A stretch of 64,000 nucleotides of DNA, from assembly GCA_015183035.1 (NCBI GenBank), contig JACZZP010000018.1:248001-312000 (forward strand). The letters run 5' to 3'. Every line of letters starts with the position of its first letter. Positions within the stretch are counted from its first letter, which is position 1. Source of the DNA: Meloidogyne chitwoodi. Taxonomy: Eukaryota; Nematoda; Chromadorea; Rhabditida; Meloidogynidae. A program made the position numbers and the translations under genes. The notes beneath the pieces are model-generated. The model did not search any database. It was not told where the DNA came from and saw nothing but the letters and a program-made list of their open reading frames with translations. This document shows, piece after piece, positions 1 to 11,568 of the stretch.

Positions 1-464
1 GAAAATCAAAACAACATAAACAAATCAAACATTAAAAATAATAAGGGCCATTTAGTCGCAGCATATGATCGTTTATCTTTTGCCATAAATTTTTCAATGA
101 CAGCTCATCAATTTTATATTTTTTAAATTTTGTAAAGTTTAACATAAATATGCAGTAATGATGAAAGTTACGCTGTGCGCCATGTAATTAGCAATTTTGG
201 CATTTTGCGTGTTTTCTACATAAATAAATATTTTTATCACACAGATTTAATGATAAAAATCATTTGACCAAGCAAAATAAAAATTATTTTAACAAATAAA
301 TGATTCATTAAAAATAATATTTATTTATAAAATGTTTAATTTTTAACAAAACCATAAACATAAAATTATTAACATATCTATATTATTTTATCTAATAATT
401 CAAAAATTAGTAAAATTCTTTTAAATGTTTTTTAATTTATTTTAATTTTAGAATAATTTTTCTA
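1..464. other. 5' flank of first PLA2-like gene
   Basis: No coding sequence is seen. From about position 94 this flank is almost identical to the flank of the second copy, which there is split in two by a hAT-like insertion (parts at about 10389-10448 and 11248-11568). The shared stretch ends in a TTTTAG about 13 bases before the start codon, a possible trans-splice acceptor. Any promoter must lie in this A+T-rich segment, but no specific element could be picked out. Confidence 0.5.
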
Positions 465-3042
465 ATGAATTTAATTCTTATTTTAACTTTCTTTGTTTTT
501 AAAATTGTTGGTGTTCACTCTAAGTGGAAATATGAATTTGGAAAAGAAACTTGTCCTACAAGTGATTTCCCTTGTGAAAATATTTTTAAATTAGGAAAGA
601 TTAATAAATGTAATGGGTAAGTTTATTTTCTTTTTTAAAAAATAAATATTTCATAAAATATTTTAATAATAATTAAATTTATTTTTCTTTATTTTAGCCT
701 CGTATTTTGCTACCCAAGTCTTTTATCCAATCCTTATTTGTTTGGATATAATACAAAATTTAATAATCGTTTTGCTTTTAAAGAAGGAAATAATTCAAGA
801 ATTTGTACTCGTTTTATTAAAAAAGAAAAAGTACAAAGCCCAGAAGGAATTAAAACTGTTTGGAGTGGTTTTAGACTTTTCTATAATAATAAGAAAAATG
901 AACTTGAAGTTAATTTGGATATTGTTGGGGAAAGGTTTGAAAATAAATAAAAGAAAAACCAGAACATCAAAACAACATGATAAAAATAAAAACAATAAAA
1001 AACATTAAAAAATAAGAAAATCAGAACATTTTCGAAACAACAACAAAATGTTTGTTGTGTTTAGTTGTTTTTATGTTCTGGTTTTTCTTGTTTTTATAGC
1101 TTTGTTTATTATCTTTTTTTAATAAAATTTTAGAGAAACTATATATCTTACCGACATCACTATACCCGACTTTCTTCATGCAATTTCTTCCAAAAAAGGA
1201 GCAGAACCGACATGGGGTAAATAATTAATTAAAAAAAATATTTTTAAATAAATTATATTTAAGCTAAAATAAAAGAACAAAGCAAAAAAGATAAAGAATT
1301 TATTAAAGTAATTAAAGAAGGAGCAAAGTTAAATGAATTTGTTGGAATTTTTGCTTTAAATGTTGATTTGGGTATTGGTATTAAATTAAAAAGTGATAGA
1401 GATGTTGCTTATGCTTTTTTAAAACGACGGGATTATCCAACAAAATGTCGATTAGTGAAGGTAATAATTTTATAAATTGTTGAATAAGATTTATTTTTAA
1501 AAGAAAACTACAACAGTCAAACAAACGACAACAACACCAGCAGCAGAAGTCTTCATAACAAAAATTAAAAACATAACGCCAAAAATAAAGAAAACATCAA
1601 CTTTAATGCCATTCGAAAAATTCACTCCATTCGCTTTAGTATATTTTAAAATTTTTAAATATATTTTTTATTATAGGATACATGCAAATTTTTTAAAAAT
1701 CAAAATTTTGCTGATAGATATGGTTGCAAGTAATATATTTTTACTAATATTAAAATTTTTAATTAGAATATTATTTTTATTTTATAGATGTGGTTCTAAT
1801 AAAGAGCTGCTTGTAAATTTGTAAGTTTTTTTCTTCTTAAAAACTATTATAGTTATTAATTAGTTTTATTGCTTAAAAGCTATTTTTTAAAATATAAATA
1901 GAATATGAGCTTAGCGCCAAGCGGTTTCGAACTTGCGAGCCCTTCCAAACATAACCTAACGCCTTACCAACTAAACTAGTAAAGCGTTATTTTCTTTTCT
2001 CTTTTAATCACTCTTAAACCTTTGTTTAGGTGCTTAAATGCTAAAAGCTGAATCCCTTGCGCTCTATATTTGTAATTTATTTAAGGAGTTTAACTCTAAT
2101 TAAATATAAAAATGTTTTTTTAATCTAAAATTTTGTTAGGTGTTGTGAAAATTATCATAGTTGTATTGAAAGTGCTAAACAAAATAATACAAATTGTTCG
2201 TCGCTACCAACTAATTTGTTTTATATTTCAATTAATACCTCAAACTATAACTGGGAATTCGATAAATGTTTGAAAAATAAAAATAATAGATGTCAACAAG
2301 AACATTGTGAATGTGACAGGTTTTTTACTTATCGAATAATTGATTTAACGAAAATATTAATACCTATGTAAAACACATTTATAAATACTTGTTTTAAATA
2401 ATTTGTCCGCAGAAAGGACCTGCTAATCGAAAAAAGTGCCGAAAATTTAAATATTTTTTTTTAATTTTTAGATATGTTGTAAATTGTTGGTCTTTTGTCC
2501 CACTTCATGATGATTTTGATGAAAAAGGTAACCTTAAAATTAAAAAAAATGAGGAAGAAGAAATCAAAGAAGAACTTTGTTCAATTAAATTGGTTGAAGA
2601 AGCCAAACAATCTTCAATGGTTCCAATAATTAACGTCACAAAAATTAAACGAACTGCATTTAATAATGTTCTAAAATTAAATAAATTGTTAAAATCTGGA
2701 AAATATCTTGAACCTGAAGTACAACCTTTTTTGCACCAACTTAACCTTTTTGTTGATAAAAGCCTTAAGGATCTTAAATTATTTGACAATATTACATATT
2801 CAACATTAAACGAAATAGTAGAAAAATCAAAAATTGCTATGGAAAAAGTTGAAAAATCTAAAAAAACAATGGATGAAAAAGATTTGAAAGAGGCAGAGGA
2901 ATATTTTATAGAATATTTAAAAATTAGAGAGACTGCTATAACTTTTGGACAACAACATGCTGATGCAAAAGATTGGCTCCATTCTATCATTAAAATTGGT
3001 GCAAAAATCTATGCCAAACGCAAAGAAAATAATAAAAATTAA
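465..3042 (+). CDS. Secreted PLA2-like protein, catalytic dyad lost (plus copy 1)
   Basis: Nine exons read in one frame: 465-616, 698-934, 1134-1216, 1264-1460, 1504-1638, 1677-1729, 1788-1820, 2140-2319, 2472-3042, giving about 546 residues. The first ~19 residues (MNLILILTFFVFKIVGVHS) are a signal peptide, so the product is probably secreted. Residues ~50-225 are a novel Cys-containing region. A Thr-rich linker follows, then a PLA2-like domain: YGCKCG matches the calcium loop, CCENYHSC the active-site helix, and NYNWEFDKC...CECDR the later disulphide region. In active PLA2s the helix reads CC-x2-HD-x-C; here the dyad is YH, so catalysis is unlikely. The last ~190 residues are charged, helical and unfamiliar. 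It is convergent with the gene at 4784-10198 and duplicated at 11569-13967. PLA2 kinship is inferred from Cys spacing and motifs. Confidence 0.75.
949..1098. repeat. Foldback in intron 2 of plus copy 1
   Basis: The left arm AGAAAAACCAGAACAT is matched on the other side by ATGTTCTGGTTTTTCT, giving a hairpin of about 145 bases inside intron 2. Plus copy 2 has a shorter version of the same hairpin at about 12055-12108. Inner sequence differs between the copies although the flanking exons are nearly identical. Similar TTCTGGTTTT words recur in introns of the ZP-domain gene (50260-50430). Confidence 0.6.
1911..1986 (-). pseudogene. tRNA-like remnant in intron 7
   Basis: On the minus strand an A-box-like TAGTTTAGTTGG is followed about 45 bases later by a B-box-like AGTTCGAAACC. 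The acceptor and T stems do not pair well, so this looks like a decayed tRNA or tRNA-derived element, not a working gene. The same intron of plus copy 2 holds a different tRNA-like sequence. Confidence 0.4.
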
Positions 3043-3265
3043 TAGATTATACACCCCTAAAGATTGACCTTTTATATTATTATCGTATAAAAATATTTAA
3101 ATTTTATCTATTGGATAATCGTTTTTCATAAACTTTTTTTCTCTATACCCATATACTCATCAATCTTTAATTATAGCATTCATAAATTTAACTTCTTTAA
3201 CCCTCTTTTAGGGTTAAAGAAAATAAGCAAAGAAGATTTATCTAGATTTTAATTTTTCTAGTAAT

Positions 3266-4184
3266 TCAAGCGTGGTTTAGTTGTTAAAATGGGTCCACCC
3301 CTGAATATCAACACCCTGAATATTGACACCCTGAATATCAACTGACCCTGAATATCAACACCCTGAATATCAACTCCCCTGAATATCAACTACCTTTTGA
3401 TCAACGCATTTTTTTCTTTTTTCACTTTTTTTGTTTTATTTTTTAATTTTTCTTTCAGCTAATCTTTTTTTTATCATTTTATTTTATTATTTAAATGGCA
3501 TCTTTTATTAACTCTAGGAAAGGTGGTGAAAAATTAGTTTTTTAAGGATTTATTTATACAAAGAGTAGAAATGGCGAGGAAAATAAGCGCTATTGGAGAT
3601 GTGAGTATTGGTTGCAAATGCTGCGGATCTGCTGTAACTGATGCAAATAATGAAGTGAGTTACCAAACAACATAATCATGGTCCATCACCTGCTCGAATT
3701 GAATTGGCAAGAATCAAAGATCGCATCAATAAGGCTGCAATAACTTCATCACTTTCTCCAAGAGCTCTTGTAAATATACAATTGGCTGGAATCAGTGACA
3801 AGGCTAATTTGTAAGGTTAATACGAAGCTAATTTTACTTTAACTTTAATAATCTTAGACATTCGTTTCTAATTTATTTCTATTGCTCAAAATTATTAAGT
3901 ATGTACATCTAGTTAGGTATATTTAAATTTTGAACCTGTTTGATATATATTTTTTAGATTTTTAAAATAAAATTTGCATTTAAATTGATAGAATTAATTT
4001 TTAAGAAAGAAAAAAATGCGTTGATCAAAAGGTAGTTGATATTCAGGGTGTTGATATTCAGGGTCAGTTGATATATAGGGTGTTGATATTCAGGGTGTCG
4101 ATATTCAGGGTGTTGATATTCAGGGGTGATCCCGTTAAAATGCTAGACTATAACTCTAAACCGGAGGAGGTTCGATTCCAATGA
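3266..4184 (+). pseudogene. tRNA-like sequence split by a MULE-like insertion
   Basis: Removing 3291-4133 and one copy of GTTAAAAT joins GTGGTTTAGTTGTTAAAATG to a TAGA-CTATAAC-TCTA stem-loop and the B-box-like GGTTCGATTCC. The order of D arm, anticodon arm and T arm is right for a tRNA, but pairing is imperfect. It is either a pseudogene or the head of a tRNA-derived SINE. Confidence 0.4.
3291..4133. mobile_element. Non-autonomous MULE-like transposon with FLYWCH fragment
   Basis: The 843-bp element has ~125-bp terminal inverted repeats (GGGTCCACCCCTGAATATC on the left, GGGATCACCCCTGAATATC on the right) and is flanked by GTTAAAAT direct repeats at 3283-3290 and 4134-4141 (possibly 9 bp). Each terminus is itself built from tandem CCCTGAATATCAACA units. 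The interior (about 3495-3815, plus strand) has broken reading frames that together give SRKGGEKLVF, RYWRC, a CCGS stretch and HNHGPSPARIELARIKDRIN. This order matches the FLYWCH zinc finger and the helix after it in nematode Mutator-like transposases. Stops and frame changes show it is dead; no catalytic domain is present. Confidence 0.75.
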
Positions 4185-4783
4185 ATGTACAGATATTAGT
4201 AACTAATTAATAAAATTAAATTCTCGATTTCATCGCAAAAAGAGAAGAATTTTTGGAAACTGGAGTGCAATAACTTTTTAAAATGTTCGCCTGCGGCTTT
4301 GAAATAGCCCTAACTTTGAAAAGTTCATAAAAACCGATCCAACACGTATTAAAAGACAAAATTAATTAATTTTTTAATTATTTTTATCTAGTAAACTTTT
4401 AATCGACTATATACCGTAATTTTCAATAACCGCTTACGATATACTTGTCTCTAACAATCCGTTAACCGGGGGGACAGGTTATTAACCGATCTTGATATAC
4501 TTTAAATATAAAAATACATATTTAATAAATTTGATATATTATTTTAAAAATTAATAAATATTAATTTCGATTTTAATATGTTTAGAAAGTCTTGGTTAAT
4601 TCTCAAAACACTCGCGATGAAATAGAAAGGGATAATGGACACAACCTATAAATAATTAAAATAAAGAAAATGTTTAATTTTTTTAGATAATAAATAATTA
4701 TTGCTAAAAATTGATATTTTTGTATTTGGAGTCTGGGCCCTCAAACACAATTTTTCCAATATGACTATACCGTAAGTTTCACA
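4185..4783. other. Intergenic, no gene recognised
   Basis: A+T-rich spacer between the MULE-insertion site and the 3' end of the minus-strand PLA2-like gene copy 1. It holds a degenerate TTCGCCTGCGGC word that also occurs as GCGCCGCAGGC inside the hAT-like element near 10940-11010. No conserved coding or RNA feature was seen. Confidence 0.4.
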
Positions 4784-7700
4784 TTAACTAGTCCAGTATG
4801 TGTAAATACCAGTAATTTTTACAGTGTTACAAAATGCGGCAGAAACATATGCAAAGCAACTGTAATCATAAGCAGCAGCTTCCTAAATAAGTAAAATATA
4901 TTTTAGAGAATATAATATAATTAGTTAGGAAAATTGTGGCGCGAAAACAACTCGTAATTTATAAAAATTTACATTGTTCAGCCCGAGCAACTTAACTAGT
5001 TAGTCCCTTTATTATCAATTTTTGGTTAATAAAAAATTTCAAAAATTCCAGTGATCTATATCAAAAAATAGGCGAGACTTTAAGCTCAAGTGATATTACA
5101 TTTTTACTTTATTTATTTTTTCTCTAAGTGCCAAAAGGCATACTCTAATTGAAAAGGAAAAATAAGCGAGGCGAGCGACTATCCTAACGCAAAAAATGCA
5201 AATTTAGTTAAACTGCAAACGCCATTTTGCAGACAGGTAGACCGCCAAATACACATTTACCCTAAATAACTTACATATAAGCATGTGCAGAATTTTTTTA
5301 TCGCAGTATCCTTGTCCTTTACTATCGTCATAACACTTATCATGAATTGTACAACATATTGCTATCTCATCTAAAGAAAATATTATAATTTGTATAATTT
5401 TAAATATACACTTTTTTATTTAAACGATTTCAGACCATTTATATGGAATTCAAAAAAGCTCTAAAAGTGGATTATTTTTACCTTTTTACTAATTATTTCT
5501 TAAAAAGTACACAGGAAAAACATGAAAATCGCGATATTCCATCTTTATTTTATGTTGTAACTTTTTATGAAATAATCTTATTAGATTAAAGAATTGGTAG
5601 AAATAATCTGCTTATCTAGAGCTTTTGATTAATAATAAAAGTTATAGCCATAAACAACCGGCTACTTGATCTCCGTTGAAAATGCTAATCAAATATTAAA
5701 TTTTTGAAAGAATAAATTTTTTGTTTGCTTCGATAACTAAACGATTTTCATTTTTTGTTTAGCTGGAAAAATTTTTGGAATTTTGCACTAGGGTTGCATA
5801 AAATCGAAATTTTACGGAATTCGTAAAGGCGCTAACTCTTATACGCGGATACCCACGAAATATGGCAATTTGGGACTCGGATCAAAACGGATACGGATAT
5901 AGACCCCACGGATATATTCAGATACCGAAATTCGTGTTCGCGAGCACTCCCGATAAAAATAATGTCTAACCGACGATAGGATCTGGACAGTTTTGTCTTG
6001 CATGTATGCAACCCAATCGCTCTGTGAAAGTAAAACCCCCTTCAGTTCCACTTGATCCACAATTAAATTCATACTTCAATTTTTCTATGCATTTATTCGA
6101 TTCTTAAAATTAAAAAATAAAAGATATATTTAAATTAAGATTACTTTTTAAACCCTACCTTTTGTAACCCATTCACATCTCTTTGCTTGATCAGACCAGA
6201 AATCTCCCCACTTTCTAGCAATTCCACTAAAAAAATAATCACTTGGGCCATAATTTTTATCGCAAAAACTTCTTATTTTTGTTGTCCATGCTTCATTATA
6301 AAGTTTTATTCTATACTCATAATGATCCTTATCCTCCTTTTCCCACTGAAATATATTAAATTTACAAGTTTTAGTCTTTGTTTTTTTTTGTAAAAGAGGA
6401 TTTATTAGTCTAAACTTTCCCGACCAAAATTTAGATTTGTCTTAAATAAGATTTAATAGGCTCGTAGCTCAAGTGACTTATAGTTAGGCAAAACACGACT
6501 GAAAGTCTCAGCCATTCCCAATAGATTTTAAATATTTAAATATAAAGTAATTATACTAACTGTTGACAATGGTCTAAGTCGAGCACCTACACACTTCCTA
6601 AAAATAAAAAATTTAATCCTTAATTAAATTAAAAAGAAATTTTTAGTTTAATTCAGTTCAAATAGACAAAAGTTCGCTAATTAAGAGCAGTAAATAACTT
6701 GGGAAAGGAAGAAATACATAAGATAATTTAATTTTCTACAAAATGGTGGAGTGGCCAAGCGGATTAGGCCGCAGCTTATAACTAACGGCCCGAGGTTCTT
6801 CGAGAAAAGACTAATTTCATCAAATTTTTCGGAATTGGCAACGCAATTTTTGAACAAAAGAAACATTAAATTTTAAAAATTTTTCATATCACTGTGATTT
6901 ATAGTTAAATATTTTTGCATAGATTTAAGCTTTTCACAATGTGTTATTCTATAAGTAAAAGACATACATTCCACACCAATCATAAAATTCATCACAATAT
7001 GCAGTTCCAGCAAACTTGCAGCTCCAAATTCTATCAACCATAGCCATAGATTTACCAGCTTGAATTAAAAAATTATTTTTTTGTCAATAATATATAACAT
7101 ACCTAAGGAAAAGATAAAAGGCTGTTTGTACACTTTGTATCCCCCCTTTTTTTAACTTTTCAAAAGTTTTTTTTATTATGTACAAATTATAGCTCATTCG
7201 AAAGATCACATCATGCTGAGCCGAATAAAACTTAAATCAGTTCGATAAGATAATTTTGAATAAAGTTATAAAAGTTGGAAAAGCTCTTTTCTGCAACGAT
7301 AACTGTGTAGGTAATCACTAGATTTCAATCGTTCATAACTTTGTTCAAATCCAACAAAATTTAGTTATTTTGGTTTTATTCGATTTATCTCAATGAGTTC
7401 TTGGGGGGGGGGGGATACAACCTGTCTACCAGCTTATTTTAATAAAAATAACAATTTAAAATATTTTAAATTGTTAAACTATTATTATTAAATTTCTTAC
7501 TATTGACTACGGCTCCTCCACGATCAATTCCAGGAACACATGTAGATCTATTTTTAAAAATTTTATTCTATCCATTCTTTGGTAATATTGGTCCCTTGAT
7601 CTAAAGTAGGTCCTCAAAATGGACCAAGATCTAAAACTATTATGTAAAACTAACAGTGCAATAGCCATCCAATTTTTACGAGTTTCAGATCTACATTTTT

Positions 7701-10198
7701 TAAATGCGTTGCAACACCTGTTAAATTATTATTAAAAAAAGTTTTTGCATACAAAACAGAAGAATCTCGATATAAACACATTTAATGGACTTAGTGTGTT
7801 TATAAGGAGAATCAACTTTATTTATTTAAAATATTACTTTTCTGCTCCGTTATCATATGGCCTAAAATCTTTATCACACCTTAAATATTTAAATATATAT
7901 TTTTAAATTTATTTTTAAATATCCGATTTTTTGACTAAAATGCTTCAATTTGACTCATTAAAAATCTTTTTTTTTAAACTTGATGCCTAAATTCTAAACT
8001 ATGGTCCTCTCATTTTCAAAAATTGAAATTCCTCAGTTCCATTTTTAAAAAATCATAAAATTTTAATATTTACAATGGATACGTTAGAAATTGCTTTTCA
8101 CAAGAATAATCACAAATATAACGAGCATCCCTAGCACACCATAATTCACAATCAACACATGGAAGTTCTTGCAGCAAATCTTTTTTACTCAATACTTTCA
8201 ATCTACCACTCCCACAATCCCTAAAATATTTCAATTTGTAAAAATAAATTAAAATATTTTAAAATTTAATTTTCTTAGATAAAATTTGTTTGGAAAATTA
8301 TCATCCATGGCTGGTTTCGAACCTTGTATCTCTCTTTAATGTTTTCTAAAGCTAAACAAACGTAGGTACATCTGAGACCGAGATATGGGTCGCTGAAAAT
8401 CGAAAAACCATAGGGGGGAGTAGGCTCATTTTTGAGGTGAAAAATTCGAATAGATAGCTTAATGAGTGTTAATAGCGAAAATATAAACATTAATAAAAAA
8501 ATTACTTATTTTACTTAATTCATTTATATTTATTCAATTTTAGTATGGATAACCAAGAAAATATAGACATTTTTGAAAAATGCTGGGACTGAAATGGCGG
8601 TAATGAAATGGCCCGTATTTTTTAAATATTTAAACTTACATATTAAAATGAAGTAAATCAACAATTCCATAATAACCACTACTTAAAAGATAATAAATAT
8701 ATTTATTTTCCTTTGAATCATAATATAATTTGATTATTCCTCCGAGCATTACTTCAAAGCAGTCAGACCTTTTTTAATTAAAAAATTTGTTTTAGAAAGT
8801 GTCGAAATCAACCCTAATTTAATTTATTTAAAAATATTTGTTTTCCTTCTTTAATTTTCTAAAAGGGAAAATTTTGGTATTCTTGTCGTTTGTATCCCCC
8901 CTTTTTTTAATTTTTCAAAAGTTTTTTTTTATTATGTACAAATTATAGCTCATTCGAAATTCACGTCAAGTTGAGTCTATAAAACTTAAATCAGTTCGAT
9001 AAAATAATTTTGAATAAAGTTATAAAAGTTGGAAAAGCTCTTTTCTGCAACGATAACTGTGTAGGTAATCACTAGATTTCAATCGTTCATAACTTTGTTC
9101 AAATCCAACAAAATTTAGTTATTTTGGTTTTATTCGATTTTCTTAATGAGTTCTTTCAAATAAGATTTTATTTGAATTACTTTTTAAAAATTTTTTAAAA
9201 AATTAAAAAATGGGGGGATACAAACGACAAGAGTACCTAAATTTTCGTGACCGGAAAATGCGTCAGTGGAAAATCGGTCAGTGGAAAATCGTCAGTGAAG
9301 AAACAGTACATAAAATCACTAAAATACATTTAAAAAACAAAAAACAAATAAAACAATGTAAAACACAAAAATACATGTAAAACAAAAAACACATGTAAAA
9401 CACAAAAAACAAATAAAACACAAAAACATGTAAACACAAAAAATTTTAATTTATTTTTGTGTTTTACATGTATTTTAGTGATTTTATGTACTGTTTCTTC
9501 ACTGACCGATTTTCCAACTACTGACGCATTTTCCACTGACGCATTTTCCGGGAGCTTAAATTTTAATCCCTCATGCAATAGAATTAAAAAAAAATTATTG
9601 TGTTTTTTTGCTTTTGCCTTTTATTAGAGTAGGAATTTAGCCCTTAGTTATTTATAAATTATTTACAATAAAACATTGTCGAATTGTCCTCTTTTTGCCT
9701 TCAAATCAGATATTTTTGCTAATCCTTTATATCCCATAACGTGACTAATACATGCATGAATTGCTCTACAAGCCCTAATCAAAAATAATTTTTAAGTATC
9801 ATAATTTATCGACAAAAAAATTTGTTTTTTTACAAAAAACAAATTTAATACTTACGTTTTTCCTTCATTCTCGAAAGGTTTAAAGTCTCCATCACAACTA
9901 AAAAATAAATTTATTAAATTTTTAACTAATTGTAAATTAAATTTAATTAAAAAACATACAATGGGTATAAGTGATACTTTTTATCAGCATAAGGTGAATA
10001 AACACGTTCTATACCATAACGAGAACAAAAATAAGCGTTGAAAAATCCATTTTTATTTCTACACCAAAATTCTTGTGGGGGGCAAGGATAGGATTTAATA
10101 AAATTGTCATTTACAGTTGGTCCATTATATTGAAGACTTTCCAGAACAAAAAAGATCAAAATTTTAAAAATAATTAAAATACAAATTAATAAATTCAT
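4784..10198 (-). CDS. Three-module divergent PLA2-like secreted protein, copy 1, frameshifted
   Basis: Fourteen exons (minus, 5' to 3'): 10198-9960, 9897-9856, 9774-9667, 8768-8640, 8220-8074, 7879-7838, 7717-7655, 7547-7501, 7058-6968, 6597-6561, 6345-6159, 6102-5971, 5370-5275, 4882-4784. The first ~20 residues are a hydrophobic signal peptide. Module 1 (exons 1-3) has CDGDFKPFENEGKT then ACRAIHACISH; module 2 (exons 4-9) has CDKDFRPYDNGAEK then CCNAFKKC; module 3 (exons 11-14) has YEFNCG, then CCTIHDKCYDD. Only module 3 keeps the PLA2 His-Asp pair. Exon 13 is 96 bases against 95 in copy 2, because of an A7 run at about 5292-5298; this shifts the frame just after CDKK and gives TGA at the exon 14 junction. 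It is a pseudogene, a shortened protein or a sequencing error. Joining all 14 exons is an inference; all phases fit. Confidence 0.65.
6459..6520 (+). pseudogene. tRNA-like remnant in intron 10 of copy 1
   Basis: The sequence GCTCGTAGCTCAAGTGACTT resembles a tRNA D-arm region with an A box. Its counterpart lies in the same intron of copy 2 at 19157-19220, so it predates the duplication. The T arm is decayed. Confidence 0.35.
6743..6803 (+). pseudogene. Truncated tRNA-like sequence in intron 9
   Basis: TGGTGGAGTGGCCAAGCGG followed by ATTAGGCCGC has the look of a class II (Ser/Leu) tRNA 5' half. The 3' half is missing or degenerate (GAGGTTCTTCGAG), so this is a remnant. Confidence 0.45.
7135..7420. 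mobile_element. MITE ending in TTGTATCCCCCC, copy a
   Basis: It starts TTGTATCCCCCC and ends in a G-run followed by GATACAA. The interior is close to the element at 8876-9237, including GGAAAAGCTCTTTTCTGCAA. It lies in intron 8 of the minus-strand PLA2-like gene copy 1. The right end has a 12-base G-run, longer than in the sister copy. Confidence 0.65.
8876..9237. mobile_element. MITE ending in TTGTATCCCCCC, copy b
   Basis: The termini pair over about 26 bases: GGTATTCTTGTCGTTTG on the left and the complement of CAAACGACAAGAGTACC on the right. It is flanked by AAAATTTT (8868-8875) and TAAATTTT (9238-9245), a near-perfect 8-bp target duplication. It sits in intron 3 of the minus-strand PLA2-like gene copy 1, directly beside another element. 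Confidence 0.7.
9246..9556. mobile_element. Foldback element with GTCAGTGGAAAATC termini
   Basis: This 311-bp element is almost one long hairpin. The left arm contains CGGAAAATGCGTCAGTGG and two further GTCAGTGGAAAATC-like units; the right arm carries the complement, and both continue through GTACATAAAATCACTAAAA. The centre is CACAAAAA/ACATGTAAAA simple repeat. TAAATTTT flanks it at 9238-9245 and 9557-9564. No transposase is encoded. Confidence 0.7.
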
Positions 10199-10448
10199 TT
10201 TTATTTAAAACTATAAATTAATTTAAATATTAATAATTATACAATAAATTCTCTAAAATGGGATTAAAAGAATAAAAAAGATTTAAAAAATTATTTTATT
10301 TATTGGATAAATAAAATAATTAAATGATCAGTAATTAAAAAAAATTAATAATAAAATAAAAAATAATATAACATTATTTTATTAATTTCAATGACAGCTC
10401 ATCAATTTTATATTTTTTAAATTTTTTTGTAAATTTTAACATAAATAT
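10199..10448. promoter_or_regulatory. Head-to-head upstream region between duplicated units
   Basis: This spacer, with 11248-11568, separates the start of the minus-strand PLA2-like gene copy 1 (10198) from plus copy 2 (11569). The part near 10300-10370 matches the region upstream of minus copy 2 at 29330-29400 (shared TTTATTTATTGGATAAATAA), so this flank was duplicated too. It is probably a divergent promoter, interrupted later by the hAT-like element. Confidence 0.5.
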
Positions 10449-11247
10449 TAGAGTTGTTCCAAGACCAAAAATAACCAAGACCCAAGACCCAAGACCAAGA
10501 CCAAGACTTATAACCAAGACCCAAGACCAAGACCAAGACCAAAAAAAACCAAGAAAAACAAGACCAAGACCCAAGACCAAGACTAAAAATATTTTAATAT
10601 ATACAAAAAATTAAATTCATTAAAATTTATTATAAATCCCCAAAATCATAATTAAAATGTAAGAACAATTGCTGTTTAACATGAGTGCTACTAAAAGAAA
10701 GCCGTTTTGGCTTGTAAATTTCTCCAAGAATCGAAAATATTCTTTCTCGCTCTACTGTGCTTGGTGGTGAACAAAGAAAAATTTTCGCAAGCTGTTTAAT
10801 TGTTGGGTGTGATAAGTCTTTCTCCCAAAATTTAATTGGATCATATACCAGTGATTCAAGAGGACTCTGAGTTTAATTATTTATTTACACATGACAAATA
10901 TATTAAGTACCTTTAGAAAATGTAAAACCTCGCAAGTTTAGCGCCGCAGGCGAAAATTTGAAAAAATTATTGCATTAGTTGCCAAATATTAACCATTTTC
11001 AGCGCCGCAGGCAAAAAATTTTTTTAATTTTTAAACCTCTTGCCAAAATTTTTCCCCAAAATTGTGCTTGGTCCCCCTATGGTATCACACCAAGACCAAA
11101 AATAACCAAGACCCAAGACCAAGACTTACAAGCCAAGACCCAAGACCAAGACCTACAAGCCAAGACCCAAGACCAAGACCAAGACCAAAAAAAACCAAGA
11201 AAACCAAGACCACCAAGACCAAGACCAAGACTCTTGGAACAGCTCTA
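10449..11247. mobile_element. hAT-like transposon, internally deleted, 799 bp
   Basis: Termini are TAGAGTTGTTCCAAGA and the complement of TCTTGGAACAGCTCTA, 16 bp with one mismatch. Perfect 8-bp duplications ATAAATAT lie at 10441-10448 and 11248-11255. The empty site survives in plus copy 1 at about 138-150 (AACATAAATATGCAG), which dates the insertion to after the locus duplication. Subterminal regions are CCAAGACC simple repeats (about 10455-10585 and 11090-11235). A transposase C-terminal fragment lies inside on the minus strand. Confidence 0.85.
10630..10871 (-). pseudogene. hAT transposase C-terminal dimerisation domain fragment
   Basis: About 80 codons are open to a TAA at 10630-10632. 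The read includes KFWEKD, HPTIKQLAKIFLCSPPST, VERERIFS and KRLSFSSTHVKQQLFLHF. The pattern W...P.L..LA...L..P..S...ER.FS..G.....R is that of the hAT family C-terminal dimerisation region. The rest of the transposase is absent, so the element would need help to move. Confidence 0.8.
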
Positions 11248-11568
11248 ATAAATATGCAGTAATGATGAAAGTTAAGCTGTGCGCCATGTAATTAGCAATT
11301 TTGGCATTTTGCGTGTTTTCTACATGAATAAATAATTTTATCACACAGATTTAATGATAAAAATCATTTGACCAAGCAAAATAAAAATTATTTTAACAAA
11401 TAAATGATTCATTAAAAATAATATTTATTTATAAAATGTTTAATTTTTAACAAAACCATAAACATAAAATTATTAACATATCTATATTATTTTATCTAAT
11501 AATTCAAAAATTAGTAAAATTCTTTTAAATGTTTTTTAATTTATTTTAATTTTAGAATAATTTTTCTA

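Noticed and set aside
9663..10198. A separate three-exon gene of 130 residues ending at 9663
   Set aside because: The stop comes directly after a GTAAAT donor at the exon 3 end; copy 2 continues through the same point, and splicing to 8768 keeps phase. The short form remains possible as an isoform.
10374..11344. Open frames rich in Lys-Thr-Gln-Asp or Trp-Ser-Trp
   Set aside because: They are translations of the CCAAGACC simple repeats inside the hAT-like element.
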